This document shows, piece after piece, positions 1-12,343 of a stretch of 64,000 nucleotides of DNA. The notes beneath the pieces were generated by a model, which saw only the letters and a list, made by a program, of their open reading frames with translations, was not told the DNA's origin and ran no database searches. Every line of letters begins with the position of its first letter. The stretch's first letter is position 1. The stretch spans positions 1,270,573 through 1,334,572 of the forward strand of contig JAEMBT020000004.1 of the NCBI GenBank assembly GCA_018873245.2, in the 5' to 3' direction. The DNA comes from Archegozetes longisetosus. Lineage: Eukaryota > Arthropoda > Arachnida > Sarcoptiformes > Trhypochthoniidae. The translations under genes and the position numbers were made by a program.

Positions 1-56
1 AATTTTAATTATCCATGCTAATGACCTAATTGTTAGTTCAAGTATATCTTTCAAAT

Positions 57-899
57 GGGAAAACTTCGAAATGGCTAATTTCAGAATGGCTAATTTCTAA
101 ATGGCTAATTTCATATTGGCTAAACCCTGTTTTCTGTCTCTATTTGCAGATTTTGCCCTTTTTAATCAGTATAAATATACTAAGTTTAATAGATTAGAGT
201 AATAGTTCAGTAAGTTTAGCTGGTAATCGTATTGTATACTATTATACTGCTACTGCTACTAATTATAATATAGCGCATAAAAGAGCACATAGAATAGTAA
301 AAGCAATTCTAATTTCATTGTTTTAAAGTTAAAATTAATCTCATTTAATTAAAATTACAAATATAATAACGAGCTAACTGCTTTATCTGAAAACTTGAAG
401 AAACTGGCAGTATTGAACACCACTTTAAATTGAAGGCTATTTAGATTATTAACAGTTTATAAACTGACTCAACTATTCATGTTTACCAAACTTTCTTAAC
501 TTCAGTGCGATTCGATATGAATGAAAATTAGTTAAAAGTTCAGTAATTAGCTGAAATCAAAACTTATGTGTATATATGTCTTAACATATAGGTTTTGATG
601 CTCAAATGTAAGGCTTAAAATAACAAATCGTATATTAGTCCTAAGAGAATGCTTTGGTATTTGTGAAATTTCATTTAGATCTCAAAAGAAAAGTGAATTT
701 AAAAACGCTGAACACGTTGTTAGCTTAAATTTTCAATATTACTAATTCAAAAGATTTTTCTAGGTTATTCCTAAATTTGAAAAATGGGATAATTATTCAG
801 ACAATCAGTTACTAGGGGATTCAAAATAGGGATTAGCCATTCTGAAATTAGCCATTATGAAATTAGACATTATGAAATTAGCCATTTCGAAGTCTAGCC
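57..899. mobile_element. Foldback TIR element A with 9-bp target duplication
   Basis: The left end begins GGGAAAACTTCGAAATGGC and the right end, read on the minus strand, begins GGCTAGACTTCGAAATGGC, so the ACTTCG core sits at the same distance from both ends. Each arm continues into head-to-tail copies of an ~14-bp unit (TGGCTAATTTC plus 3-4 variable bases), about four on the left (to ~125) and five on the right (from ~832). The element is flanked by identical 9-mers CTTTCAAAT at 48-56 and 900-908. The interior shows no transposase, so it is non-autonomous. A 9-bp duplication suggests Mutator-like (MULE) mobilisation; an 8-bp reading (hAT or P) is possible because the last base is ambiguous. 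Confidence 0.82.
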
Positions 900-908
900 C
901 TTTCAAAT

Positions 909-2164
909 AATTCGGAAAAAACTTAGAATATATACTTTGACATAGTAGACAAAATCTTAATAAACAATTTAAAGAAGACTAATCACTTTCTATTATCTAT
1001 TCAAATTGAGCCATCTTATCAGTTCAAATAAAGTAATGTAATTTATGTGAAAAGAGCTTTATTTGATGCTAATGAAACAATGTCAACCAGTTCGTACTAA
1101 TTTTTTATCAATCCAACATTGTTTACCGATTTAACTCTTAAACTTTAACATTGAAGCCAAAATTGAAAGCTTAAAGTAAATAATAATCGAAATAACAAGT
1201 TTATTTCGTACCCATAATTCAAGTTCAATAAGTTTAAACTTTATGGCATATAGGGTTTTTTGTTATGTAACATTTGTCTTAAAACAGTGTTTTTATAATA
1301 ACTTGGAATACTTGAAAATAATTTTGAAGATTTGATGAATCTGCGTTTTAAAACGACCATCAATATAGTGTTTTATATAGTTTTAAATTTTATTCTGATT
1401 TTATTTTTAAGGAAATTTACGTAAACTTGGACATAACTCGGTGTAAACTTCTAAGATTCGACAAGATAAGAGGTTTATTATGTTGTTATATAAATTGATG
1501 TCCTCTTCGGGACACTGCTCGGACTTTCTATAATAAGGTACTTTACACTATATCGACTAAAACAGCCAAAGACAAATTTTTGTTTTTTCTCAAAATAACA
1601 TGCAATACATGCTTTGAGGGTTCTATGAAATTTTAAACAACATTAAAATATTTCATACAATTTCTAAACATTTTAAAGCGTTTTAAACAATTGTTCAAAA
1701 TATGCTGAAATATTTGCGAATTTTGTCAATGCTAATGCTATATATAGTAAAAAACCATTATATCTTATTATACGAAATTCACGCTATAGTTAATTAATTT
1801 GAGTGAAATACTCCAAGAGAAAATATTAAAAATTTAGAAACGAGTAATTCTAATATTGAAGCTTTATGCATATTTAAATCGTTAATCGATATTTAAATTA
1901 TCGATTCATATAATTAGTTCCAGTACTTAATGACTTATATCGATTTTTATTGAATTTATATTATAATTAAGACTATTCTTGATGATATGTATATACTAAA
2001 TTAAGAATGTTTTCAAAATAAGCGTGTGATCAACTTTTGAACACCTCAATATGACGTTTGTCTCAAAATATCATTACTCACTATAAGTGGATGTTATCTT
2101 CAACAAAGTTTGACTGGCTTTGTGTTCAGAGAAAGTCATAAATTTGTTAAAATAATTCACAACA
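909..2164. other. Intergenic, AT-rich, upstream of first receptor gene
   Basis: I see no coding potential. A TATAAGT at 2082-2088 and a TTCAGA at 2125-2130 lie 75 and 35 bases before the receptor start codon and could be core-promoter elements, but neither is strong. Confidence 0.5.
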
Positions 2165-3692
2165 ATGAGTAGCATTCGAATAATTCAAGTTTTTTGGAAA
2201 GGAATCCAAACCAAACAAATAGATTTAAATAAACCTTTAACCGATGACTTAGCGATTAATGATATCGATAAAGCTATTTATAAATACGGAATGATTTATA
2301 AGTATGACATAAATAATAATGGTTTCAATTATTTGGAAAGATTCAGATCTAGAAAACTGAGAAGTTTTTGCTTTTCTACGTTTTTATTTATAAGTTCGTT
2401 GAGATATTTGTTTTATATTATAATAACTGATAACAGAAGAGTTCCTGATTATTGCTTCGATTTTATTCAAGAAATGGGTGGACTTCTTATATATTTCTAT
2501 TTCGCAGCATTTGATGTTTCTATACTTCTATTTGGATTTCATTATTATCTCAACAATGCGAATGAGAATGAATTAAAATGGATTGAAATTTTAAGAGTTC
2601 TCAAGGGCATCTCACCCATAGATAAGTTGCAAGTCTCGGATAAAAGCGCTGTGAAAGCATTCATTTCGAATATTTCAAAGTTGAATAGTTTATTCCGAAT
2701 AATGACTCTCACTATGAGATTGTCATTTCTGTTGATGATTATCGTTGTCATACTATTTACATATGATTTTGAATATTTCGTGAAGTTTGGGCTGTTATCT
2801 TCAGTAATATTCTATATTTGGGTGTATATTGTAATTCCGATTACTTATCATAGCATCGAGTATCTCTCTATCGTTTGTTACTATTGTAAAATTCGTATGA
2901 AACATAACAACAAAAACACAGAACAACTAATTCAAAATACACTAATATCCTATAAATTAATTGACGAGTTGCTTGAAGAATATGATAATATGTTTAGGAC
3001 TATTATCGATTATAATAAAATGTGGAAAAAAATACTTTTCATAATTATTTATAGTTTTATTCCATTAAATTTGGTTTTGTTGCACGAGTTGCTGTTTGAA
3101 GAATTGCCCAAGCATACAGTGATTGCCGTATCATTCACTTTCGTCTACGCTTTGCTTTTATTATACTCTTGTAATTTGATGACAGCTTCTGTCTTAAAAG
3201 AGGTTTTAAAGTCAGAAAAACTTATTTACACGTTACTAATCAAACTGAGTCCAATTATTAACACTAAACGAAAATTAAAAGTAATCCTAATAATTATAAA
3301 ATATTTTTATTTTTTTCCTTCAAATACCAAATTAAGTAATTTTATTCTTTAGTTAATGACAACTATGGAAAGAGTTGGGGATAAAAGAATCATAATTGGA
3401 TTCTCGTGTGGTAATCATTTTGTTATGACTCCATTTACTGCTTTCAAAGTAAGATATTTATTGAAAATGAGGGGCGACATTTTGGGACGATTGCAAAATT
3501 ATATATTACAATTTATCGATAGATTGCTTTATATTGTAGACTTTGCATATAATGCTATTAATATTTTGCAAAGTTTCTAGAATGCAATCCCGGTTATCTT
3601 TAATATCTTTTAAAAATCTATTATAGATATTTGTGGTATTCTGTCGCTATTTTCTACTCATACACAAGTTGGCCTATTCTTTCAAAACATGA
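2165..3692 (+). CDS. Gustatory-receptor-like seven-transmembrane protein, three exons
   Basis: Proposed exons are 2165-3280, 3353-3448 and 3627-3692, both introns in phase 0, giving 425 aa, the usual length for arthropod GRs. The first intron (72 bp, GTAATC...TTCTTTAG) ends in an in-frame TAG that would otherwise look like a premature stop. Removing it joins KRKLK to LMTTMERVGDKR, matching KLKVVSLIEKLSGPEIGF in the receptors at 29-40 kb. The second intron starts GTAAGA at 3449, and exon 3 supplies a final hydrophobic segment (IFVVFCRYFLL). Several hydrophobic segments are visible, with a long cytosolic-looking loop around residues 240-290 (LLEEYDNMF, YNKMWKK). This is a different subfamily from the other receptors here. 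A role as a membrane chemoreceptor or ligand-gated channel is inferred from family resemblance; the ligand is unknown. Confidence 0.78.
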
Positions 3693-3787
3693 TAACTGAT
3701 AAATTGCTTAATTTGGAAGATATTAAAATTATACAAACTATTTTTGATATTGATTATTCAGCTATATTTTATTTCTTAAGGTTATTG

Positions 3788-3793
3788 AATAAA
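3788..3793 (+). terminator. Poly(A) signal AATAAA
   Basis: AATAAA lies 96 bases after the TGA of the proposed third exon of the receptor gene, a normal 3'UTR length. This supports the third-exon choice. Confidence 0.55.
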
Positions 3794-6700
3794 GCTCAAT
3801 TTTCTCATCTTGGGTGACTTATCGGCATTGACTTAATTGTTGTGTAAATCTTCTCATTAATGAAAGTCTTAGTCAATAAATACATTCTCAGTAAATACAA
3901 TATATCTCTTTGGCTTATACTTCTTTCTCTTATTCTCAATTTTCTTACATTCCTTTTTAAATATATCCCGATTGAAATAATGTATTGTATATCATAAAAA
4001 TATATTATATCACAACAGGGAGCTAAACTTGTATATAAATGTTTTACATAATATAATAATAATAGTCTTTAAAATACTCAAGTTATGAGTGAGCTCATAA
4101 CAATTTTAACTGATTATCATTAATTTATTAATTAGAAAGTTAAATGACATTCTCAATACGACTTATTAATATTTAATTCAATTTTATGAAATATATAAAA
4201 CGTATATAAACTAAAACCTACTTTCATTGACCTAATCCTAAATATTAGCATTTAACATTGGCTATTATTGGCGCGATATTGGCTACTCGGTAGTGACACT
4301 TGAAGAGTTTATTTTCAAAGGGCTTATTACAAGGTCTGTTACTTTAGGCGCCCACTGTGATCTTTACGGACTTTAAAATATAGGCACTTAAGCCCTTTTG
4401 GAAACAAATTCTTCATTTAGTAAATTTTCATTGAGTCAGTTATTTACTCTACAAAATCTGTTCATTTTCATATATTAATGGTTTGTAGCGTTTGTCAGAC
4501 AGATCAGTAGTACTAAACATAAAAGAGGTTGAGCATCGCTATTCTATAAGTCTAATTAAAGAATGAATATCAGAGTATTCTATATATAGTCAATTCATCA
4601 AATAATTCAATTAATTACATAACGAATTAGATCCCAAATTATAGGTTGCCAATAAAATCCTTAGTATGATCTCAACAAAGGAGACTCGCGATTTAACTCA
4701 ATCGTGACTTTGATAAAACAATCTTTTAATAAAGTGTAATTGAATCCTAAATTTCATTAGACTCATTATTGACCCATCAGTCATTTCAATAATCTTTAGT
4801 GAGGCCATTTGTTTGCCATTTTTTGTATTGATTTATCAAATTGAATTAACTAATAACTTAATCATCAATCTATGTATTATCGAGCTGCTTACTTTTTTGT
4901 AACTTAAAATAGCATTAATTAGTGGTTAGCTAATTAAATCAATTTATTTAAATCAATGAATAGAAAATATGCCTTCAATGTAAAAAAATGACTGCATTGA
5001 AGACTATTGAAATAACTAGTTGATTTTATTAAAGTTGTAAGTTATAAGTAAGCTCGAAAAGCTCTTAGCCTAAAGCATTCTTAATCAAAATTTTTACAAA
5101 ATGACATTTAACATGTATAATATAATCTCCCTTAAGATCATCGACACGTCCCATTAGTTTCTAGCATTTTTTGAAGGCCTCTGACCAGCGGTCAATCGGA
5201 AGTCTATCGAATAATGGTATGAATGTGTTCTCCACTCAAATATATTAAAATTCCGAAAGCTTTGAATCTTGAACTAGAAAAAATTTAATTCTGATGCAAA
5301 GAACTCTCACAAATTCAATTTCTTCTGATGAAATGCCTACAAATAACGTTAGTTTTTGTTTACAAACTCAAATTTCTGGTATCTCTTGATAGATTCCCGG
5401 AAGCTAAACTTTTCGAGTTATTAACTAAGCATTTTTTTGAAACATTATACAGAAGCCATAAATCCTTTTTTATTTTAATTAGGACTTCAACAGATTACAT
5501 CAAACGGATTAAAAAGTACAAACTAAATGCTTGAAAGTTCTGCCAGAACAGATAACAGCAACTATTGTCAGACATGAGATATTTAAATAGTCAAGACTCG
5601 AATCATCCTATAAAATAAGTGTTTGCGCTCTGGCAGACTTGTTCGGAATTGGAACTAAAGGAACCAAAAGTTTCTGAGAACACAATATAGATTGTTATTG
5701 TAGAAGATAGTTTATTATATGTGAAAAATATCAATATATCATTTCGGATACTATGCAATTCTTAGAGAATTCGTTATGAACTCTATTTTTATATTGAAAA
5801 TTAAAACTTAATTTATAAGATAATAACTAAATATTAAACAATTAACTCATAAATTAAATTCAAATAACGAGAAATTTTTTTATAAATAAATAAATTTTTA
5901 TGAAAACTCTATCCGAAAATTCGTTATGATTGAAATAAATGATTGAATAACAATAAACAAATGTACTATCAGAAAAAAGATTATTTGCTTGAAAACAAAA
6001 ATGCGCTCAAAAAGAGTAATTATTCTAATGGGTTGCTAATTAAGCTTCTATACTGTAATAATTAAGTCAATAGTTTTAATTTCAAAACTTTATACATATT
6101 TATCAGTAACTAAAGGGCAAATGTTTGACTTACTACTGAGATTTCTTAATTAGCGCTAGGTTTAACCTTTATTCTTTTTGCTGATAGTACTTTTCGTCAA
6201 TAAAATAGTTATTTCCCACTTGAGTAACTTTTTCTAAAGAACTTGTACTCTATAAATGCATATTCAACAGGTAGAAGACTTTCAAAAAGAAAACTTAAAA
6301 ATCGCTTCAAACTAGTCCATAGAGTAGCGCTTATTTTACAGGGTGATTGAAGTCTATGGCTTCTTATATATATTATATCTAGTTATTGTATGTATATTCC
6401 ACACGAAACACTATAAGTCAATAGTATAAATGGGATTCAAAACGATTAAATAGGCTGTTAGCTATTACTCAAAATGTTAACAGAAATTTTAATAAAATCG
6501 AAAAATACTATTCAAAATTCATCGATGCACTACCTGGAACTAAAAATGAAAAAAATGAGAAAAAATTCCTTATCATTGTTGGTGAGCACAAATTGATACT
6601 CAAACTGACTCGGTAGTAAAAGTAATTTAGCGTTCGTTCAAGAATAATTTTGATTTCTATTTAATTAAGTAAAAACAGTAAAATAGAGGCGTTGAACTAA

Positions 6701-7083
6701 AATATACTGATTTTTATTAGTTTGAGTGTTTTCTTGATTTCATCTTTCAAAGTATCAATAGGGTGACCGGCTCTCATTGTGTTCGTTTCTGGACTTATTT
6801 CGGGTCATTCAAAAAGACTAAAGGGCAACCAAAGGATATTTTCTAAAGTTTTGAAAAATCTTCACAAGAATCTAAGCTGAGCTCTATTTTTGAAAAATTG
6901 TTCTGTCCATTACGGAACACCTGGTCATCATGCCTGGTTAGACTTAAAATTTTATTATTATTAAAATTACTAATTGATATAAATAATCACTGTATCAAAT
7001 TATACTTCAAGCACGGGCCTGAGAATAGCGAGACACGCGTAAAATATAAAATTTTGTTGGTTAAGATTAAGCTTTTGAGCTAA
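3794..7083. other. Intergenic, no gene seen
   Basis: About 3.3 kb of AT-rich DNA without convincing coding content. The short open frames near 5328 and 6898 have no recognisable domain and use AT-rich random-looking codons. A duplicated AATTCGTTATGA occurs near 5769 and 5919. Confidence 0.5.
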
Positions 7084-7510
7084 TTACCGTTTTACCGCGC
7101 TTTTTACTGCACGCAGTAATAGTCGGATTCAAAAGAATTTTGTTCTCTCAAAATCTACTGCAGTTATACTCGAACACAACTGCACCCCCTCTCAAAGAAA
7201 CACATATTATTGCACTCCTTTTTAGACGCATATATAAGAGTATTAAAATATTTTAATGAATAACTTAGTAAAAATGAACTTAAAATACATCAAATTAATA
7301 TAAAATTAATGAACGATCGGTTCAACTTCTTCTATCATTTCTTGAGATTCTCTGACATCACTCCCATCCTGTGTGAGGCCGGTCGGATCATCATTTGGTT
7401 TGTCAGATAAAATGCTTCAAATTAAGGTGCAGTTAGACTCGAACATAACTGCACTCTTTCTCAAAAATCTTCACATAAATGCATGCAATTAAAACGAGGT
7501 AAAACGGTAA
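7084..7510. mobile_element. Small MITE with TTACCGTTTTACC termini
   Basis: The left end TTACCGTTTTACC is matched exactly, inverted, at 7498-7510. Inside are two direct copies (about 7159-7195 and 7430-7467) of a ~38-bp unit of the form TGCAGTTAnACTCGAACA followed by AACTGCA. Each copy is itself a small palindrome (GCAGTT...AACTGC). There is no coding capacity. I could not settle the target duplication. Confidence 0.6.
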
Positions 7511-8275
7511 CAAAATTTTTGTAAAGTTATCTATTTTTAGCGAATATTGTAAAATATTTTCTTGCATTGAATTGTGAACAAAGAGTAAAAATCATTGTAG
7601 TGATGAAGTAATCGAGATGAGTTTTGATTTTGTGAAGTCTCTCTTCAGGGATTTTGAGAACCTGAGTTGTGGCCGATATAGCTAAGATTCAGATGGATGT
7701 GACCTTTTAGGTGTATATTTTAAAATTTGAATTGTTTCAAGAAATTTTAAATTTCATTATAGTGAATTTCAAGTAGAGTTATAATTTATAACTTAGAATA
7801 TTTCAGAGCTCAATATAACGAGATTAGTCTGTGATAAAATTTTATGAAATTAAAAAAGTTTAGAATAATTTTTTCAGAACTCATACCCAAGAAGACTAAT
7901 AAAAAAGAAAACGATAAATACTGGCATTAATAAATTTTGATCAAGTTTTCCGAAAGTTTGAAATCGAGAAACTTCATGAACATGTGATTTGATCAGTTCT
8001 GCGATAATGATGAATCTGATTTTGAGTTTTTATCTGTTTGTTGAGAACACTAATTTTTCCTCATATACTAACCTTATTTTAAGTTTTGGAGATTTTGGAA
8101 AGTATTCAAAAAGTCTAAATTGAAATTAATTAAATATAAAATTCAATTATATTCCTTTTATCGAAAATGATTCTAATATTTAAAAATATAAACTTTTATA
8201 AGAAATAAAACGATTCTAAATAAAAAATTTTTAAAGAATTTCAGAAAAATTCAATAAACACATCAAGAGTTAGTT
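7511..8275. other. Intergenic, downstream of hydroxyacid oxidase gene
   Basis: AT-rich, no gene seen on either strand. The oxidase transcript is expected to end near the upper edge of this stretch. Confidence 0.5.
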
Positions 8276-8281
8276 TTTATT
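8276..8281 (-). terminator. Poly(A) signal of hydroxyacid oxidase gene
   Basis: AATAAA on the minus strand, about 100 bases after the stop codon of the oxidase gene. Confidence 0.55.
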
Positions 8282-8380
8282 AGATTTTTAATGTAATTCA
8301 TCGAAAATTAGGAAATTAATAGAACTCTGTTACCTGAACAATCAGTTTATAAATTTTCAACAACTAAAATTTCGATAACA

Positions 8381-11300
8381 TTAAGAATTTTTCATTTTTT
8401 CCCTATAGTTATCAATGTGTTGGATATGCGATCTTTTAATATCGTCGATTTTTCTACAGCCAGCAAGAGCCATAACTGTATCAAGTTCTTTATATAGAAT
8501 GTCCAAAACTGATTTCACACCATTAGAGCCCTGAAATTTAATTAAAAATTTGAATATAAGGATCTTCATCAAATTATTTCAATGAAATTACATCATGAGT
8601 AAGGCCCCAAACAACAGGCCTGCCAACGAAAACAGCTTTGGCTCCAATGGCTAAAGCCTTAAATACATCGTTACCACTTCTGACACCTCCATCGATGTAG
8701 ACATCAATTTTATCTCCAACTTCTGAGACTATCTCTGGCAATACTTCTAACTATGAATTGATTTTAGTAGAATTAAAAAACAAAACAATGTAATCTTGTT
8801 ATAATTAAAATTAAGGGTTCGAATATAAATTTAATTTGCTGATAAGAGGATTTTGGGAAAGTTTCAATTTCGAAATCATTCTTACAGTAGCCGGACATTC
8901 ATCAAGTTGCCGTCCACCATGATTCGATACAAGAATTCCATCGACACCACACTCAACAGCAATTCTCGCGTCTTCTGCTGTCACAATTCCTTTGAGAACA
9001 AGTGGTATTTTGATTTGACTCTTAATCCATTTGATGTCATCCCATGTTGCGTCATCTGCAACATCTTTAGTAACTCCATATTTCTCATAGTTAGCTCTCT
9101 CTATAGTATCGACATAACTATTCCTATCGTTATGATAACGGAGTCCAATCACGGGAAAATCGACAGTTACTGCAAGTGCTCTATAACCAGCACTTTCTGC
9201 TCTTTTCGCTAAATCCAATGTAAGGCTTCTGTCCTTATATATGAACATTTGGAACCATTTGATCAAATCTGGCTCCGCATTTGCGATCTCTTCCAAAGTT
9301 ACTGAAGATCCAGAACTCACTATCATTAGAGTCTCTGAGTTTTTAATTCCTATTCAAATGAAAAATTATGAAAAATAATTCTATCTATCCTTTATGTCAA
9401 ATATAGGGATATCACTCACTCTTGGAGTTAGACCCTGGCACTTAAAAGTAGTAGCAATAGGAAAAGTTTAAATGATTTTATTAAAAACTTGAAATTTAGA
9501 GGTAAAATTTTTACCTTTATAGATTTTTATCAGATGTAGGCGTTTTAAATAAATCAGGGTTTGTAAGAATGTATTCAGAAAATTTAGTACAATTCACAAA
9601 ATACTAGTTCTTGGTACAAAACTCCTCGGACTATGCAGATTAAAGTCGAGAATGTGACATCCGTAGTCACATCAAGGTATTTGCAAGGATCATATGAGCT
9701 AATGAATACCAAATGAAAATTAAAAGTTGTAAAATTTTCTCTATGAAATGTCATATTGTTAAAGATCAGTAAGAATACAGAGATTTTCTATATTCTTTAC
9801 CACCGAGTGCGAAAAATTTCTTAACTCCTGCTATTTCTTAGCTTGAACTAGAATCCATAACATTAATTCTCAACTTAGTTATATTTAGACAATAGATACT
9901 TTCAAAATTTGATCATTCTACCAAATCAAAGTTTTCTTTCAAAGTGACGAAGTTTGCACAAAATTTAAATTTTATAAACTGGGATACCTCAAATGCGTTA
10001 TGCGACATCAGGAAAATAATACTTTCATCTTAGACTTACTTTAGACTTAAATCAAAAAGTCGTCAAACGCTAAACCAATTGTAGATCAATACCATCTAAT
10101 AGATAAGAAAAGTATTAAGGCCCCCCCCAACAGAGTCGAAGCCGGACTTTTCGGATAGTTTTTTACTAATCAATTGAATCTCACTCTATGTTAAACTTCG
10201 GTAAGAGTTATATAGGATCAAATTCTAAAATAAAATGAACTTTATCCAAAACATAGTCCCGAAACTATTGATATTTTCTCTGAATAAAGTAATATCCAAA
10301 TATTTAAAGAATTGATCAGATTTTTCAATTACTTTCTTGTAATCCTTTACCTCCGAAGGTTCACAAGCAGGATTAAAAGGTCCAACATTTGTTGTGGCGT
10401 TTCACTACTTATTGAGTCCGAAGCTGAAACTGTTAAATTTGACTCAATTGTAATTACAGAGTCATTTTTTCGGTCTATGCCGATTACGCCGAATACTGAT
10501 GCCGAATTCAAAAGAAATTTATTCGGCGTAAGCCATTATGTACTCCGAGCAATTTGAAGGCAGAAGTTTTTTGAAAATTTTGCTTTAAAAAACTACGTTT
10601 TCCCTCGAGAACTAAATTATAAACTTTAAGATGCACCGAAATAACGACAGTAAATTATAATTCTGATAAGACTTACAGTCTTTAAAAAAATATTTATTAA
10701 GACCTGAATTTAAACAGATTTATTTTCATCAATAAGTCATTTAGATTGTCTATAGTGAAGTACCCTTTTTGAAAATATTATTAATTAATAAAAATGAAAT
10801 AATTTCAATAATTTAATAGTCAATTTATTCTATTTATAGTTACGCGATAAGAAACAAACAATTCAAAGGATCAATAAGTATGAATTGAGAACTAAATAAC
10901 CAATTAACTTATCTTAATTGGTTCATAGAATCATGCTTTCAGCAGTAAAACAAATAACTCGTTCAAAAGCTATTCATGTGACTTATCAATGAATGATAAG
11001 GCTAATAAGAGTTAACGTTTTGATAACAACTTTTTCGAAGATTATGAACCTTACCCAAAATTACTATTAAGATTAATTGCAAGCCTTTGTATAGGATCTG
11101 AATAATTTTAGTTCGGTAATAATTTAGTTTAGTGTTTACGTAGTGTTTGAGTATCAAGAATGATGGCGTTACTATGTTATAGTATGTCTAGGGTGCTACA
11201 ACACCATTCACCTAACCTAACCTAACCTAACCTTACTAAACTTAAATACTACCGTCAAGTTTGGTTAGGTAAAGGTATAGAATAATAAAGTGAAGGTAAA

Positions 11301-11672
11301 CACATTATTTCATCTTACCCAAACCCTACATGAACCCTAGAATGAAGTATAACCCTAATTCTATAGTTAAATAATAATGTTTTATAAACCTTTAGCAGTC
11401 TCTAGTTCTCCATTCGGGTGGAAACGCTTGTGAATACCAGAAGGAGAGACGGCGATCGGCATCCGTATTGTATCGCCAAATAATTTTGTCTCTAAATTGC
11501 GTTTCGAAACATCAACCATATAACGAGGTCTGATTCGAAACTGTTTGAACGCATTTACATTTGCCTCAAGTGTAACATCGTTTTGAGCTCCTCTTGATAT
11601 ATATTCAGAAACACCCTTTTCTAATTTGTTTGAAGCATTTTCTTCGAAGTCGCTTATTGTTAATAAAGACAT
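8381..11672 (-). CDS. HAO1-like: FMN-dependent 2-hydroxyacid oxidase (HAO/glycolate oxidase family)
   Basis: Four exons on the minus strand: 11672-11390, 9349-8886, 8750-8592 and 8530-8381, giving 351 aa, the family length. The enzyme oxidises 2-hydroxyacids such as glycolate to 2-oxoacids, using FMN and O2, normally in peroxisomes. Family residues are in register: Tyr24 (VSEYISRGA), Tyr132 (MFIYKDR), Arg165, FMN lysine 214 (LVLKG), and catalytic His238 and Arg241 in [10 protein letters not shown]. The flavin-phosphate region IDGGVRSG and VGRPVVWG is in exon 3. The ATG at 11672 was chosen because [13 protein letters not shown] aligns with the family N-terminus; an upstream in-frame ATG at 11726 adds 18 atypical residues. 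Intron 1 (2040 bp) has a weak GTTTAT donor and holds a run of eight C at 10121-10128. Two oddities: loop 4 after Arg170 is short, and the C-terminus KNS is not a standard peroxisomal tripeptide. Confidence 0.93.
11211..11233. repeat. Short interstitial telomere-type repeat (CCTAA)n
   Basis: Four perfect CCTAA units followed by a partial one, the complement of the arthropod TTAGG telomere motif. Related fragments lie close by (GGTTAGGT near 11262, and several AACCCTA between about 11320 and 11360). It lies inside intron 1 of the oxidase gene. Confidence 0.75.
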
Positions 11673-12343
11673 ATTTGTCGTCAAGAAAATTTGATTTTTC
11701 GAGTTTGTTAAATTGTAAAACCACAAGTTTTATGATTGCATCGAAAATGCATTGAAGGAAAATGTTGTCATTGAGTACTTAATCAATATTTATAGATCGT
11801 TTTTTGATTGTAAGTCAAGGCCAATAGCGATATGGAATTTCAAATAAAATTATTATATCATTTCACTAGTAGTACGTATAAACAGATTTGAAGTATTAAC
11901 AGCGATTTCAACTATTCTTTAGCTACTTCTTCTCTACTGTAGCTTCTTTTACTCAATGCCTTTTAACAAATTTTGAACAGGTAAATAAGACCGATCTTGA
12001 AATTTATTCAGTACTAGACACTAAGCATTGTAGGCAGTTCAAAAGATTGACAATAGACAACATATAAGTTGAATAAAATTAATTAAGAAATAAACATAAA
12101 AATTATTAGTTTTAATTTTGTTCTGACTTGAGTTTGAAAACGGAACCCAATTTCTTTTACCAATTGGTGTTGCTTCGTAGGCCCCTTCACAGCCCACAAC
12201 TAAATGGAGATCGCCACTAATACTCAGTGGAATCGCAGGAAGATAGTGTTACAGTTTTAAGAGGACAAACCTCGAGCCCTCAAAATCTGTTCTGGTGGAC
12301 TCAGAGACCAGACTCTACCGAGTTGTTTTTCGGTTTAGGACTC
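11673..12343. other. Intergenic, upstream of oxidase gene
   Basis: No gene recognised. The oxidase promoter should be at the left edge; I see no clear TATA/initiator pair on the minus strand. Confidence 0.45.

Noticed and set aside
3350-3352. Apparent nonsense codon disabling the first receptor gene
   Set aside because: The TAG forms the end of a good polypyrimidine-AG acceptor; removal of a GT-AG intron at 3281-3352 restores the conserved receptor C-terminus.
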